Shown here: piece by piece, positions 24,565 through 34,430 of the stretch | Layout of the letters: each line of letters starts with the position of its first letter | Numbering within the stretch: position 1 is the stretch's first letter | From: Phenylobacterium sp. | GTDB lineage: Bacteria; Pseudomonadota; Alphaproteobacteria; Caulobacterales; Caulobacteraceae | NCBI RefSeq assembly: GCF_028290885.1 | Contig: NZ_JAQGIZ010000041.1 | Span: 1 to 35,908, forward strand | Length of the DNA: 35,908 nucleotides | Direction: 5' to 3' | Notes under the pieces: model-generated | Database searches by the model: none | Told to the model about the DNA's origin: nothing | The model's input: the letters and a program-made list of their open reading frames with translations, nothing else | Position numbers and translations under genes: made by a program

Positions 24565-24836
24565 TTCAGATAGGTCCGCACGACGTCGAGCAGTTGCTCC
24601 GCGGCCTCGCGGTTCAGGGCCTCCGGATGGGCCGCCTCGTCCACCAGGTGGGTGAGGACGTGATCCTCCACCACCTCGGCCATCAGGCCCGCCATCGCGC
24701 CGCGCGCGCCGGCGATAAGGTGCATCACCTGATCGCAGCCGGCTTCGGCCTCGAGCGCGCGTTCGATCGCTTCCACCTGGCCGCGCAGGCGGCGAACCCG
24801 GGCCAGCAGCTTCGATTTGTGAAGGGTCGTATGCAT
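24561..24836 (-). CDS. dmeR: CsoR/RcnR family metal-responsive repressor (DmeR-like)
   Basis: MHTTLHKSKLLARVRRLRGQVEAIERALEAEAGCDQVMHLIAGARGAMAGLMAEVVEDHVLTHLVD; stop overlaps the CDF start (ATGA). Confidence 0.88.
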   Translation of the reverse strand: MHTTLHKSKLLARVRRLRGQVEAIERALEAEAGCDQVMHLIAGARGAMAGLMAEVVEDHVLTHLVDEAAHPEALNREAAEQLLDVVRTYLK

Positions 24837-24845
24837 GTCGCCGCC

Positions 24846-24869
24846 ATAGCATAGCCCCCCTACCTATTC
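24846..24869. promoter_or_regulatory. putative DmeR/RcnR-type operator (ATAGCATAGCCCCCCTACCTATTC)
   Basis: A C6 tract flanked by AT-rich TA-containing arms immediately upstream of the repressor start; resembles RcnR/DmeR boxes as recalled. Confidence 0.6.
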
Positions 24870-24942
24870 CATACCTAAGGCCGCCCACGCCGACGGGGCG
24901 ATCGTGGCTGGCCCGTTTTCTGTTCGCCGAGCTCCCGCGGCT

Positions 24943-26994
24943 CTACTTGTACCTGTCGAACCAGGCGAGGATGGCCCGCGCCTTGGCCGCCGACTGCGAG
25001 GGCCGCTCGGCCAGGCCGTGGTGCGAGGCGCCCGGCACGCGGATCAGCGCCGTGGGCACGCCGCGCAGCGCCAGCGCGTCGTAGTACTGCTCCGCCTCGG
25101 AGGGCGGGGTGCGGTGGTCGTCCTCGCCGACCACCACCAGCGTCGGGGTCTTCACATTGCCGACCAGCGACAGCGGCGAGCGCGCCCAATAACCCTGCGG
25201 GTCCTCCCAGGGCATCTTCCCGAACCAGTAGGCGGCCATGAAATTGTAGCCGTCGGTGGTCAGCACCTCGCTCGTCCAGTTGATCACCGGCTTCTGGGTC
25301 GCGGCGGCCTTGAAGCGGTCGGTCTTACCGACGATCCAGGCGGTCAGCGCCCCGCCGCCGGAGCCGCCGGTCACGTAGAGGTGGCCGGGGTCGACGAACC
25401 CCTTGCTGAGGGCGGTGTCGACCACGCTCATCAGGTCGTCGTAGTCGTGGCTCGGATAGTTGCGGTCAATCTCGTTGGCGAAGGCCTCGCCATAGGAGGT
25501 CGAGCCGCGCGGGTTCGAGTAGACCACCACATAGCCGGCCGCGGCGTACTGCTGCACGTCGGTAGAGAACACCGGCCCGTAGGCCGAGAACGGCCCGCCG
25601 TGGATCTCCAGGATCAGCGGATATTTCTTCGACGGATCGAAGTTGGGCGGGGTGGCGATCCAGGCGTCGATGGGCTTCTTGTCGAAGGACGAGACCACCG
25701 GCATCGCCTCCACCTTCGCCAGCTGCTTGCCGGCGAAGAGGTCGTCGTTGAGGTGCGTCAGCCTGACGGCCTTGCCGCCGCGCAGGACGGCGAGGTCGGC
25801 CGGCGAGGCCGCGTCGCCCACCGTGAAGGCCACCAGCCCGGTCTTGCCCACCGAGAAGTCGCCGCCGGTGTAGGGCCGGTCGAGGTCGGACGGCACAAGG
25901 CCGCTCGCCAGGGTCTGCATCTTCCCGTCGAGGCCGACGCGGGCGACCTTGGTGACGCCCTTTTCAGTGTACTGGACGTAAAGGCTTTTGCCATCCGCGG
26001 CCCAGGTGGGCGCACCGACGCTGTTGTCGAAGCCCGCGGTGATCGCTCGGCTGTTCTTGCCGTCGCGGTCCATGACGTAGAGGCGGATGTTCTCGTAGCC
26101 CCGGTGGCGGGCGTCGTCGAAGCCGACATAGGCGATCTTCGAGCCGTCCGGCGAGGCGGCCGGGGCCTGGTCCGGGCCGACGCGGTGGGTCAGCTGGGTC
26201 AGCGTCCCGTCGGCGAGCGCGGCGGAATAGACTTCGCTCTCCTGCGGGTCGCGTTCCCAATCGGCCTTCCGGTTGGAAGCGAACAGCACGCTCTTGCCAT
26301 CGGGCATGAAGCTGATCGGGCCGCCGTCGTCGAACCGGCCGAAGGTGAGCTGGCGCGGCTGCCCGCCGTCCGCCGAGACGGCGAACAGGTGCCGATACCC
26401 GGGCTTCAGATAGCCCGCGCCGTCGGCCCGATAGGTCACCTTGTCGATGAGCTTGATGGGGTCGGCCCACTTGGCGTTCTCGGGCTTCGCGAGCGGCGCG
26501 CCCAGCGGCTTGCCCTCGTCGAGGGTCAGCATGGTGAAGACCAGCGTCCTGCCGTCCGGCGACCAGGCGATCTCGTTGGGGGACTGCTCCAGCGTCGCGA
26601 CCTTGGCCGAACGGCCGGCGGCCATCCAGCGGACGTAGAGCTGCGCGCCGCCGGACCCGGCGACTACATAGGCCAGCCGCGTCCCGTCCGGCGACCAGCG
26701 GGGCGCGAAGTTCGCCTGCTCGTCCACCACCAGCGGGGTCTGGACCCCGGTCTGCGGGTCGGCCAGCCAGATCGATGGCCGGCCGTTGTCGATCATGATG
26801 TCCTGGGTCGTCCGCACGTAGGCGATCGCCCCGCCGTCGGGGCGCACCTGCGGGTCGCTCGCGGTGCGGATGCCGAAGATGTCGCCGCCCTGGAAGGTCC
26901 TCGACGGGCCGTCCGAGACCTGAGCGAACGCCGGGAAGGAGGGCGGCGCCACGCACACGATCGCGAGCGCGGAAACAAGCAAGGCTAGACGCAT
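24943..26994 (-). CDS. exported S9 family (prolyl oligopeptidase-like) peptidase
   Basis: Signal peptide MRLALLVSALAIVCVAPPSFPAFA; WD40-like beta-propeller; LILEIHGGPFSAYGPVFSTDVQQYAAAGYVVVYSNPRGSTSYGEAF; YVTGGSGGGALTAW; HGLAERPSQSAAKARAILAWF. Confidence 0.94.
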   Translation of the reverse strand: MRLALLVSALAIVCVAPPSFPAFAQVSDGPSRTFQGGDIFGIRTASDPQVRPDGGAIAYVRTTQDIMIDNGRPSIWLADPQTGVQTPLVVDEQANFAPRWSPDGTRLAYVVAGSGGAQLYVRWMAAGRSAKVATLEQSPNEIAWSPDGRTLVFTMLTLDEGKPLGAPLAKPENAKWADPIKLIDKVTYRADGAGYLKPGYRHLFAVSADGGQPRQLTFGRFDDGGPISFMPDGKSVLFASNRKADWERDPQESEVYSAALADGTLTQLTHRVGPDQAPAASPDGSKIAYVGFDDARHRGYENIRLYVMDRDGKNSRAITAGFDNSVGAPTWAADGKSLYVQYTEKGVTKVARVGLDGKMQTLASGLVPSDLDRPYTGGDFSVGKTGLVAFTVGDAASPADLAVLRGGKAVRLTHLNDDLFAGKQLAKVEAMPVVSSFDKKPIDAWIATPPNFDPSKKYPLILEIHGGPFSAYGPVFSTDVQQYAAAGYVVVYSNPRGSTSYGEAFANEIDRNYPSHDYDDLMSVVDTALSKGFVDPGHLYVTGGSGGGALTAWIVGKTDRFKAAATQKPVINWTSEVLTTDGYNFMAAYWFGKMPWEDPQGYWARSPLSLVGNVKTPTLVVVGEDDHRTPPSEAEQYYDALALRGVPTALIRVPGASHHGLAERPSQSAAKARAILAWFDRYK

Positions 26995-27078
26995 GGAAGC
27001 TCCCCGAAACTGAAGGCGCCTAGAAAGGCTGCGCCGCGGGGGTTTGTCCAGCGGGCCCAGGACCGCTACATCCCGTCC

Positions 27079-27576
27079 ATGGCCGAAGCGTTCAACGACA
27101 AAATCCTCCCCGCCGCCAAGGCCGAGCGCTATGCGGCGGTGGCCCAAGAAATCGCCGCGGTGCTCGACGGCGAACCGAACCTCACCGCGCGCATGGCGAC
27201 CGTCGCCGCGATGCTGGCCGCCAGCTTCGACCACTTTCTCTGGACCGGCTTCTACGCGGTCGATCCGGAGAAGCGCGAGGAGCTGGTCGTGGGGCCCTAC
27301 CAGGGCACGCTCGGCTGCCTGCGGATCGCCTTCGGCCAGGGCGTCTGCGGGACCGCGGCGCGCAGCCGCCAGACCCAGGTGGTGGAGGACGTGGGCGCCT
27401 TCCCCGGCCACATCGCCTGCGACAGCCGCTCGGTCAGCGAGATCGTGGTGCCGGTGGTGGACGCCCAGGGCCACCTGCTCGCGGTCTTCGACGTCGATTC
27501 CGAAACCCCCGCCGCCTTCGACCGCCTCGACGCCGAATGGCTGGAACGCATCCTGCAGGACAGCTTCGCCGATTAG
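27079..27576 (+). CDS. msrC: GAF-domain free methionine-(R)-sulfoxide reductase
   Basis: GTLGCLRIAFGQGVCGTAARSRQTQVVEDVGAFPGHIACDSRSVSEIVVPV: fRMsr family with the three conserved cysteines. Confidence 0.92.
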   Translation: MAEAFNDKILPAAKAERYAAVAQEIAAVLDGEPNLTARMATVAAMLAASFDHFLWTGFYAVDPEKREELVVGPYQGTLGCLRIAFGQGVCGTAARSRQTQVVEDVGAFPGHIACDSRSVSEIVVPVVDAQGHLLAVFDVDSETPAAFDRLDAEWLERILQDSFAD

Positions 27577-28136
27577 GCGTGCTTCACAGCGCGCAGGCGC
27601 ACTTGCAGTTCACGCGCGACGTTCCAGCTCTCGTCGGCCTTCGCCCGCAATGCTTCGCGCGTGATCTCGCCGGCGTCGAGCCGAGCCTGCCACCGCGGGT
27701 CGTAGTTCTGGACGACGCTCTCCACTTCGAAGTCCACCTCCATCAGGAACGCCAGCATCGTGTAGTTGGCCCGGTTCTCCATCCAGATGCGGTTCTGGCG
27801 CTTCGACATCATCATGAAGGTGAGCGGCGTAAACGCCCGCACATGGGTCGGGTCCGACCAGAAGGTGTCGTGCCGGACGTGCGGCACATGGATCTCGACG
27901 AGGCCGCCGGGCGCGGCGACGCGATAGAGCTCGCGCATCACCGCGGCGAACACCGGGAACTCAGCGCCCACATGCTCCAGCACATGCTTCATCAGGATAT
28001 GCTCGAAGGCGTTGGTTTCGAGGTCCCAGGGGGTGGCCTCGATATCGAGCAGCCGGTCCGGCTCGCAGGCGGCGAAGCCATCCACGTTCAACCATCCCTC
28101 CCGTTTGTCGAACCCGCAGCCGAGATTGAGTTTCAC
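27573..28136 (-). CDS. SAM-dependent methyltransferase
   Basis: MKLNLGCGFDKREGWLNVDG, HVLEHVG, VMRELYRVAAPGGLVEIHVPHVRHDTFWSDPTHVRAFTP (class I MTase). Confidence 0.85.
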   Translation of the reverse strand: MKLNLGCGFDKREGWLNVDGFAACEPDRLLDIEATPWDLETNAFEHILMKHVLEHVGAEFPVFAAVMRELYRVAAPGGLVEIHVPHVRHDTFWSDPTHVRAFTPLTFMMMSKRQNRIWMENRANYTMLAFLMEVDFEVESVVQNYDPRWQARLDAGEITREALRAKADESWNVARELQVRLRAVKHA

Positions 28137-28270
28137 GCACGTCTCCTGTTGAGCGGCACCGCCGGATGGGTTGACGTTAACGGCAACCGGCTTGTCTTAC
28201 GCAGCGGCGCCTTCATACAGTCGTTTTGACGCGCCATAGAGCACACGGATTTTCATCAGGGAGCACGGCC

Positions 28271-29443
28271 ATGGCCGAGGCCTATATCGTAGCTGCGACG
28301 CGGACCGCCGGCGGACGCAAGGGGGGACGCCTGAGGGACTGGCATCCGGCCGACCTGAGCGCCGTGGTGCTGAACGAGCTGGTGGACCGCACCGGCATCG
28401 ATCCGGCGCTGGTGGAAGACGTGGTCATGGGCTGCGTCATGCAAGTGGGCGAGCAGGCCACCAACATCGCCCGCAACGCGGTGCTAGCCTCCAAGCTTCC
28501 GGAAAGCGTGCCGGGCACATCCGTCGACCGCCAGTGCGGCTCCTCGCAACAGGCGATGCAGTTCGCGGCGCAGGCGGTGATGAGCGGCACCATGGACGTG
28601 GTGATCGCCTCGGGCGTCGAGAGCATGACCCGTGTGCCGATGGGTCTCTCCGTCGCCCTGCCGGCGAAGGAAGGCTTCGGTAACCCGATGAGCCCGAACA
28701 TGCAGGCGCGCTATCCGAACATCCAGTTCAGCCAGTTCATGGGCGCCGAGATGATGGCGTCGAAGTACGGCCTGACCAAGGATCAGCTCGACGAGTTCGG
28801 CTACAATTCCCACCAGCGCGCCATCGCCGCGACCCAGGGCGGCGCCTTCAAGGACGAAATCGTCGCCGTCGACGGCAAGGACGCCGAGGGCAATGCGGTG
28901 CGCCACGACAGCGACGAGGGCATCCGCTACGACTCCAGCCTCGAAGCCATGCGCGGCGTGAAGCTGCTGCGCGAAGGCGGGGCGATCACCGCCGCCACCT
29001 CCAGCCAGATCTGCGACGGCGCGTCCGGCGTCATGATCGTCTCCGAAAAGGCGCTGAAGGAACTCGGCCTCGAGCCCCTGGCCCGCATCCACAACCTGAC
29101 GCTCATCGGCCACGACCCGGTGATCATGCTGGAAGCCCCGCTGCCGGCCACCGAGAAGGCGCTGAAGAGGGCCGGCATGTCGATCGACGACATCGACCTC
29201 TTCGAGGTGAACGAGGCGTTCGCCTCGGTGCCGGTGGCCTGGCTGCAGACCACGGGCGCGGACCCCGCCAAGCTCAACGTCAATGGCGGCGCCATCGCGC
29301 TTGGCCACCCGCTGGGCGCGTCAGGCACGAAGCTGATGACTACGCTGCTCCACGCCCTGAAGGCCCGCAACAAGAAGTGGGGCCTGCAGACCATGTGCGA
29401 AGGCGGCGGCCTGGCCAACGTGACCATCGTCGAGCGGCTCTAG
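28271..29443 (+). CDS. acetyl-CoA acyltransferase (thiolase)
   Basis: VDRQCGSSQQAMQFAAQAVMSG, ESMTRVPMG, NVNGGAIALGHPLGASG, MCEGGGLANVTIVERL. Confidence 0.95.
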   Translation: MAEAYIVAATRTAGGRKGGRLRDWHPADLSAVVLNELVDRTGIDPALVEDVVMGCVMQVGEQATNIARNAVLASKLPESVPGTSVDRQCGSSQQAMQFAAQAVMSGTMDVVIASGVESMTRVPMGLSVALPAKEGFGNPMSPNMQARYPNIQFSQFMGAEMMASKYGLTKDQLDEFGYNSHQRAIAATQGGAFKDEIVAVDGKDAEGNAVRHDSDEGIRYDSSLEAMRGVKLLREGGAITAATSSQICDGASGVMIVSEKALKELGLEPLARIHNLTLIGHDPVIMLEAPLPATEKALKRAGMSIDDIDLFEVNEAFASVPVAWLQTTGADPAKLNVNGGAIALGHPLGASGTKLMTTLLHALKARNKKWGLQTMCEGGGLANVTIVERL

Positions 29444-29452
29444 GCTGGCCCC

Positions 29453-30145
29453 GTGGCTGGACGCGTCTACGCCATCACCGGCGCGTTCGGCGCCCTGGGC
29501 TCAGCGGTCGCCACGGCTGCGGCGGAGCAGGGCGCGCGGCTGGCGCTGATCGATTTCGCAAAGACGCCGCCGCCGGGATTGCCGGGCGGCGACGACGTGC
29601 TGGTGCTGGGCGGCGTCGACCTCACGGACTCCGTGGCCGCCGGGGCGGCCATCGACGCCGTCGCCGACCGGTTCGGCGGCCTGGACGCGCTGCTGAACAT
29701 CGCCGGCGGCTTCCGCTGGGAAACCCTGGAGACCAGCCTGGCCGAGGGGTGGCATCGGCTGTTCCTTATCAACGTCCAGACCGCCGCCAACGCCAGCCGC
29801 GCGGCCATTCCCTACCTGCGCAAGAGCCCGGCCGGACGGATCGTCAACGTCGGCGCCAACGCCGCGCTGAAGGCCTCGATGGGCATGGGCCCCTACGCCG
29901 CGTCCAAGGCCGGCGTGCACAGCCTGACCGAGAGCCTGGCCGAGGAGTTGAAGGCCGACGACGTCACCGTCAACGCCGTCCTGCCCTCGATCCTCGACAC
30001 CCCGACCAACCGCGCCGACATGCCCAAGGCCGACTTCTCCACCTGGGTGGCGCCCGAGGACCTCGCCGCGGTGATGCTGTTCCTGGCCAGCGAGGAAGCC
30101 CGCGCGGTCACCGGCGTCCTGATCCCGGTGACGGGGCGGGTTTGA
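29453..30145 (+). CDS. short-chain dehydrogenase/reductase
   Basis: VYAITGAFGALGSAVATAAAEQGA, GPYAASKAGVHSLTESLAEEL, TVNAVLPSILDTPTNRADMP; GTG start. Confidence 0.92.
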   Translation: MAGRVYAITGAFGALGSAVATAAAEQGARLALIDFAKTPPPGLPGGDDVLVLGGVDLTDSVAAGAAIDAVADRFGGLDALLNIAGGFRWETLETSLAEGWHRLFLINVQTAANASRAAIPYLRKSPAGRIVNVGANAALKASMGMGPYAASKAGVHSLTESLAEELKADDVTVNAVLPSILDTPTNRADMPKADFSTWVAPEDLAAVMLFLASEEARAVTGVLIPVTGRV

Positions 30146-30290
30146 CCAGCTCCCCGGCGCCGGGCTGGCCACCAGCTCCGCGTCCCGGTTCACGGCCGAC
30201 AGATCGGGCGCTTCGTCCACGCGGGCTTGCGGTTCCCCGTACGTCAGCCGTTAGACTGTCGGCCACGCAATCAAGAAAAGGGGAAGCGCC

Positions 30291-30662
30291 ATGATCGGCT
30301 ACGCCACCATCGGAACCAACGACCTCGAACGCGCCAAGACCTTCTACGACAAGGTGCTGGAGCCGCTGGGCGGCAGGCGCACCTTCGCCAACGGCGACCG
30401 GATGCAGTTCTATGGCTCGTCCGCGACGCCCGGCATGATCGCCATCAGCAAGCCCTATGACGAACAGCCGGCGACCTGGGGCAACGGCAGCATGTTCGGC
30501 CTGCCGGCCGCCACCAAGGAACAGGTCGATGCCGCCCACAAGGCCGCGCTGGCCGCCGGCGGGACCTGCGAAGGCGCGCCCGGACAGCGGATGCCCACCT
30601 TTTACGGCGCCTACTTCCGCGACTTGGACGGCAACAAGATCTGCGTCTTCAACATGGGCTGA
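30291..30662 (+). CDS. VOC family (glyoxalase-like) protein
   Basis: MIGYATIGTNDLERAKTFYDKVLEPLGGRRTF...YFRDLDGNKICVFNMG. Confidence 0.9.
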   Translation: MIGYATIGTNDLERAKTFYDKVLEPLGGRRTFANGDRMQFYGSSATPGMIAISKPYDEQPATWGNGSMFGLPAATKEQVDAAHKAALAAGGTCEGAPGQRMPTFYGAYFRDLDGNKICVFNMG

Positions 30663-30668
30663 GCGCAG

Positions 30669-32003
30669 CTACTTCTTCGCAGGCGTAGTGCTGACCCGCC
30701 AGACCACGCCGCCGACGTCGTCGGCGACCAGCAGGGCGCCGGTCTTGTCGACCACCACGCCAACCGGGCGGCCCTGGATTTGGTCGTGCTTGTCCAGGAA
30801 GCCGGTCAGGAAGGCCTGCGGCGCGTTCTGCGGCTTGCCGCCGGCGAAGGGGATGAACACCACCTGGTAGCCGTTGAGTGGCTTGCGGTTCCAGGAGCCG
30901 TGCTGGCCGATGAACGCCCCGCCCCGGTACGAGGCCGGGAAGGCGGCGCCGGTGTAGAACACGAGGCCCAGCGAGGCGGTGTGGGGGCCGACGCCGAAAT
31001 CCGGCGCGATGGCCTTGGCGACCATCTCGGGGTTCGCGGGCTTGGCGCGGACGTCCACGTTGTGGCCCCAGTAGCTCCAGGGCCAGCCATAGAAGGCTCC
31101 GTCCTTGACGCTGGTCAGGAAGTCGGGCGGCAGGTCGTTGCCGATCTCGTCGCGCTCGTTGGAGACCGTCCACATCACGCCGGTCGTCGGCTCGAAGTCG
31201 ATGCCATTGGGATTGCGGATGCCCGAGGCGAGGATCCGCGGCTTGGCGGCGGCGATGTCGTATTCCCAGATCGCCGCGCGGCCGACCTCGTTCTCCAGGC
31301 CGTTGTCGCCGACGTTCGAGTTGGAGCCGACCGTCGCATAGAGCTTGGTCCCGTCGCGGCTCGCCATCACGTTCTTGGTCCAGTGATGGTTGATCGGGCC
31401 GCCCGGCAGGTCGAAGACCTTCTGGCCAGTCCCGGTTTCGGAGGTCTGGCCGGTGGCGTAGGGGAAGCTGACCACGCCGTTGTCGTTGGCGACGTAAAGG
31501 GTGTTTCCGACGAGCGTCATGCCGAACGGCCGCGTCAGCCCCTGGGCGAACAGCATCCGGCTCTCGGCGATGCCGTCGCCGTCCGAATCGCGGAGCAGGA
31601 AGATCTTGTTGGGGCTGGGCCTGGCCGACCCGACCCGCTTCATAATCAGCTTCTGGAAGAAGCCCTTGATCCCCTGGTTCGACTTGTCGGCGGCGGACGG
31701 CTCCGAGGCCGATTCCGAGACCAGCACATCGCCGTTCGGCAGGACGTAGAGCCAGCGCGGGTGGTCGAGCCCGTCGGCGTAGCGGGCGACGGTGAAGCCC
31801 GCTGGCGCCTTGGGCGCCGCGCCCTGCGCCCAGCCCACCACCTTCGGAGTATCGACCGTCGGGATCAGCGCCTTTTGCGGTTTCGGCAGCGGCGGATTGG
31901 GCCCGTAGCCCACCCAGGGATCGGACGAGCCCTTGGGCATGCTGCAGGCGGCAAGCGACAGCACGGCGAAGCCGGCGGCGGCGAAGAGGGTGTGGCGCGT
32001 CAT
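30669..32003 (-). CDS. sorbosone dehydrogenase-like PQQ beta-propeller lipoprotein
   Basis: Lipobox LSLAACSM; GFTVARYADGLDHPRWLYVLPNGDVLVSES; NERDEIGNDLPPDFLTSV; GAFIGQHGSWNRKPLNGYQVVFIPF. Confidence 0.88.
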   Translation of the reverse strand: MTRHTLFAAAGFAVLSLAACSMPKGSSDPWVGYGPNPPLPKPQKALIPTVDTPKVVGWAQGAAPKAPAGFTVARYADGLDHPRWLYVLPNGDVLVSESASEPSAADKSNQGIKGFFQKLIMKRVGSARPSPNKIFLLRDSDGDGIAESRMLFAQGLTRPFGMTLVGNTLYVANDNGVVSFPYATGQTSETGTGQKVFDLPGGPINHHWTKNVMASRDGTKLYATVGSNSNVGDNGLENEVGRAAIWEYDIAAAKPRILASGIRNPNGIDFEPTTGVMWTVSNERDEIGNDLPPDFLTSVKDGAFYGWPWSYWGHNVDVRAKPANPEMVAKAIAPDFGVGPHTASLGLVFYTGAAFPASYRGGAFIGQHGSWNRKPLNGYQVVFIPFAGGKPQNAPQAFLTGFLDKHDQIQGRPVGVVVDKTGALLVADDVGGVVWRVSTTPAKK

Positions 32004-32131
32004 GTGGATCTCCCTGTCGCCTCTATAACCCAAGCTTGGCCGCATGTGTTGCACCTGGGCGCCCGCTGACGTCGCGGCGCCGTTGCGCGCGGTCCGGAAA
32101 GGGGTTCACCTGTCGATCCGGGAGTACGGAC

Positions 32132-33310
32132 ATGGACCTGAATGAAACCCCCGAAATGGCGGCGTTCCGCAGCGAGGTGCGGGGGTTCCTTGAGGCGCAC
32201 CGCGGCGACTACGCGCAAGGCGCAGCGAACGACGGGCTGGCCTGGCAGCGGCTGCTGATCGAGCACGGCTACGCCGCACGCACCATCCCACGGGAGTACG
32301 GCGGCTTCGGCGCGGAGCCCGACATCCTGAAGGGGCGGATCATCGCCGAGGAGTTCATCGCCGCCGGTGCGCCGCGCGGCATGGCGGGGCAGGGCATCTC
32401 GATGTTGGTCCCCACCCTTCTGGAAGTGGGGTCGGAAGAGCAGAAGCGCCGCTGGATCGGGCCCACTCTGCGCGGCGAGATCATCTGGTGCCAGGGCTAC
32501 TCCGAACCCGGCGCGGGCTCGGACCTGGCGAGCCTGCAGACCAAGGCGGTCGAGGACGGCGACGACTTCCTGATCTCAGGGTCGAAAATCTGGACGAGCA
32601 CCGCGGCCCAGGCCCAGATGATGTTCTGCCTGGTGCGTACCGAGCCGCAGGCGGCCAAGCACGAGGGCATCTCCTACGTCCTGATTCCGATGGACAGTCC
32701 GGGCATCGAGGTGCGGCCGCTGAAGACCATGACCGGGGCGGCGGAGTTCAACGAGGTGTTCTTCACCGAGGTGCGCGTGCCCAAGGACCAGGTGGTGGGC
32801 GGGCGCGGGCGCGGCTGGTTCGTGGCCAATACCACGCTGAAGCACGAGCGCGGCATGCTGGGCGATCCCAACGCCACAGAAGCCCGGCTGAACGCTTTGA
32901 TCGAATTGATGAAAGCCGAAACGGTCGACGGCCAGCGGGTGATCGACAACCCGGTCTTCCGGGACCGGCTCATGCAGCTTCAAGGGCGGGTCCTGGCCAT
33001 GAAATTCAATGGCTTGAGGCTGATCACCTCACAGCTCTCGCAGGAACCGGCGGGGCTCGCCGGCCTGATCGTCAAGCTGCAGGGATGCGAGCTCAACCAT
33101 CAGCTGGCGGCGCTGGCGATCGACGCCCTGGGCGAGCTCGGCATCCTCTACCGCGACGGGCCGCACCTGCGGGCCAAGGGCTCCTGGCAGCGGAACTACA
33201 TGTTCGACCTGGGCCTGATCATCGGCGGCGGTACGGCGCAGATCCAGAAGAACATCATCGCAGAGCGGGGGCTCGGCCTGCCGCGCGAGCCGAAGCCGGC
33301 GGCGGCCTGA
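32132..33310 (+). CDS. acyl-CoA dehydrogenase
   Basis: IWCQGYSEPGAGSDLASLQTKA, GSKIWTSTAAQAQMMFCLVRT, FNEVFFTEVRVPKDQVVG, GGGTAQIQKNIIAERGLGLPR. Confidence 0.94.
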   Translation: MDLNETPEMAAFRSEVRGFLEAHRGDYAQGAANDGLAWQRLLIEHGYAARTIPREYGGFGAEPDILKGRIIAEEFIAAGAPRGMAGQGISMLVPTLLEVGSEEQKRRWIGPTLRGEIIWCQGYSEPGAGSDLASLQTKAVEDGDDFLISGSKIWTSTAAQAQMMFCLVRTEPQAAKHEGISYVLIPMDSPGIEVRPLKTMTGAAEFNEVFFTEVRVPKDQVVGGRGRGWFVANTTLKHERGMLGDPNATEARLNALIELMKAETVDGQRVIDNPVFRDRLMQLQGRVLAMKFNGLRLITSQLSQEPAGLAGLIVKLQGCELNHQLAALAIDALGELGILYRDGPHLRAKGSWQRNYMFDLGLIIGGGTAQIQKNIIAERGLGLPREPKPAAA

Positions 33311-33313
33311 GCC

Positions 33314-34396
33314 ATGGATTTCTCGCTCACCTCCGACCAGCGGATGATGCAGGACAGCCTGACGCGGACGCTGGCCGAGGCAAGTTCATTGGACCGCGTG
33401 CGCAAGTTCGCCGGCGACCTCACCGACAAGGGCGGCGACATCTGGAAGGCCATGACCGACTTCGGCCTGGCGGGGATCGTCGCCCCGCAGGAGCACGGCG
33501 GGCTCGGCCTGACCCTGCTGGACGCAGCCCTGGCCTCGGAGGCGCTGGGCCGGGCCGTGGCGCCCGTGCCGTTCATGGGCGTCGTGCTGGGCCCCATCGC
33601 CCTGATGCGCGGCGGCTCGCCGGCTCAACGGGCGGAGTGGCTGCCGAAGCTGGCGTCGGGCGCGGTCATGGCGGTGGCGGCCATCTCCGAACCGATCGCC
33701 GGCGCGCGGGACGGGGCGGGCGTGACCGCGTCGGACGGCAAGCTCACAGGCAAGGCGCTGTTCGTGCCCGGCGGAATGGCGGCGGGCCTGCTCATCGTCG
33801 CTGACCGGAGCGGCGGGCTGCACCTGGTGCGCGGCGACGCGGCTGGGATAACCCGGACGCTGATGCCGGGCATCGACGAGACGCGGCGGCTGGCGGAACT
33901 GACCTTCGACGGCGTCGCCGCCGAACTGCTGGGCGGCGGGCCGGAGCTGCTCGCGGCCCTGCGCGACGCCGGCTGGGTCCTGGTCGCCGCCGACACCCTC
34001 GGCGCGGCGGAGGCCATGCTGGAGAAGGCGGTCGCCTACGCCAAGGAGCGGCGCCAGTTCGGCCGCGTCATCGGTTCCTTCCAGGCGGTCAAGCACATGT
34101 GCGCCGAGATGGCCGCCGAGCTGGAGCCCTGCCGATCGCTGGTCTGGTACGCTGCCTACGCTTTCGACGCGGTCCCCGCGGAGGCCTCGCTGATGGCCGC
34201 CCACGCCAAGGCGCTGACGTCGGATGTCGGCCGGTTCGTGGCGCGCACGTCGACCGAGGTGCATGGCGGTATGGGCATCACCGACCTCCTGGGCCTGCAT
34301 TTCTGGTTCAAGCGCATCGGCGTCAACCGACAGCTGCTCGGCGGCCCGGAGCGGGTCCGCGAGATCGCGGCCCGGCTGCAGGGGTTGGCGGCGTAG
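33314..34396 (+). CDS. acyl-CoA dehydrogenase (second subunit/paralog)
   Basis: MDFSLTSDQRMMQDSLTRTLAEASS; YAKERRQFGRVIGSFQAVKHMCAEM; VHGGMGITDLLGLHFWFKRI. Confidence 0.93.
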   Translation: MDFSLTSDQRMMQDSLTRTLAEASSLDRVRKFAGDLTDKGGDIWKAMTDFGLAGIVAPQEHGGLGLTLLDAALASEALGRAVAPVPFMGVVLGPIALMRGGSPAQRAEWLPKLASGAVMAVAAISEPIAGARDGAGVTASDGKLTGKALFVPGGMAAGLLIVADRSGGLHLVRGDAAGITRTLMPGIDETRRLAELTFDGVAAELLGGGPELLAALRDAGWVLVAADTLGAAEAMLEKAVAYAKERRQFGRVIGSFQAVKHMCAEMAAELEPCRSLVWYAAYAFDAVPAEASLMAAHAKALTSDVGRFVARTSTEVHGGMGITDLLGLHFWFKRIGVNRQLLGGPERVREIAARLQGLAA

Positions 34397-34430
34397 CTTG
34401 CCTCCCACGCGTAACGGGGAAGGTAGGGAC

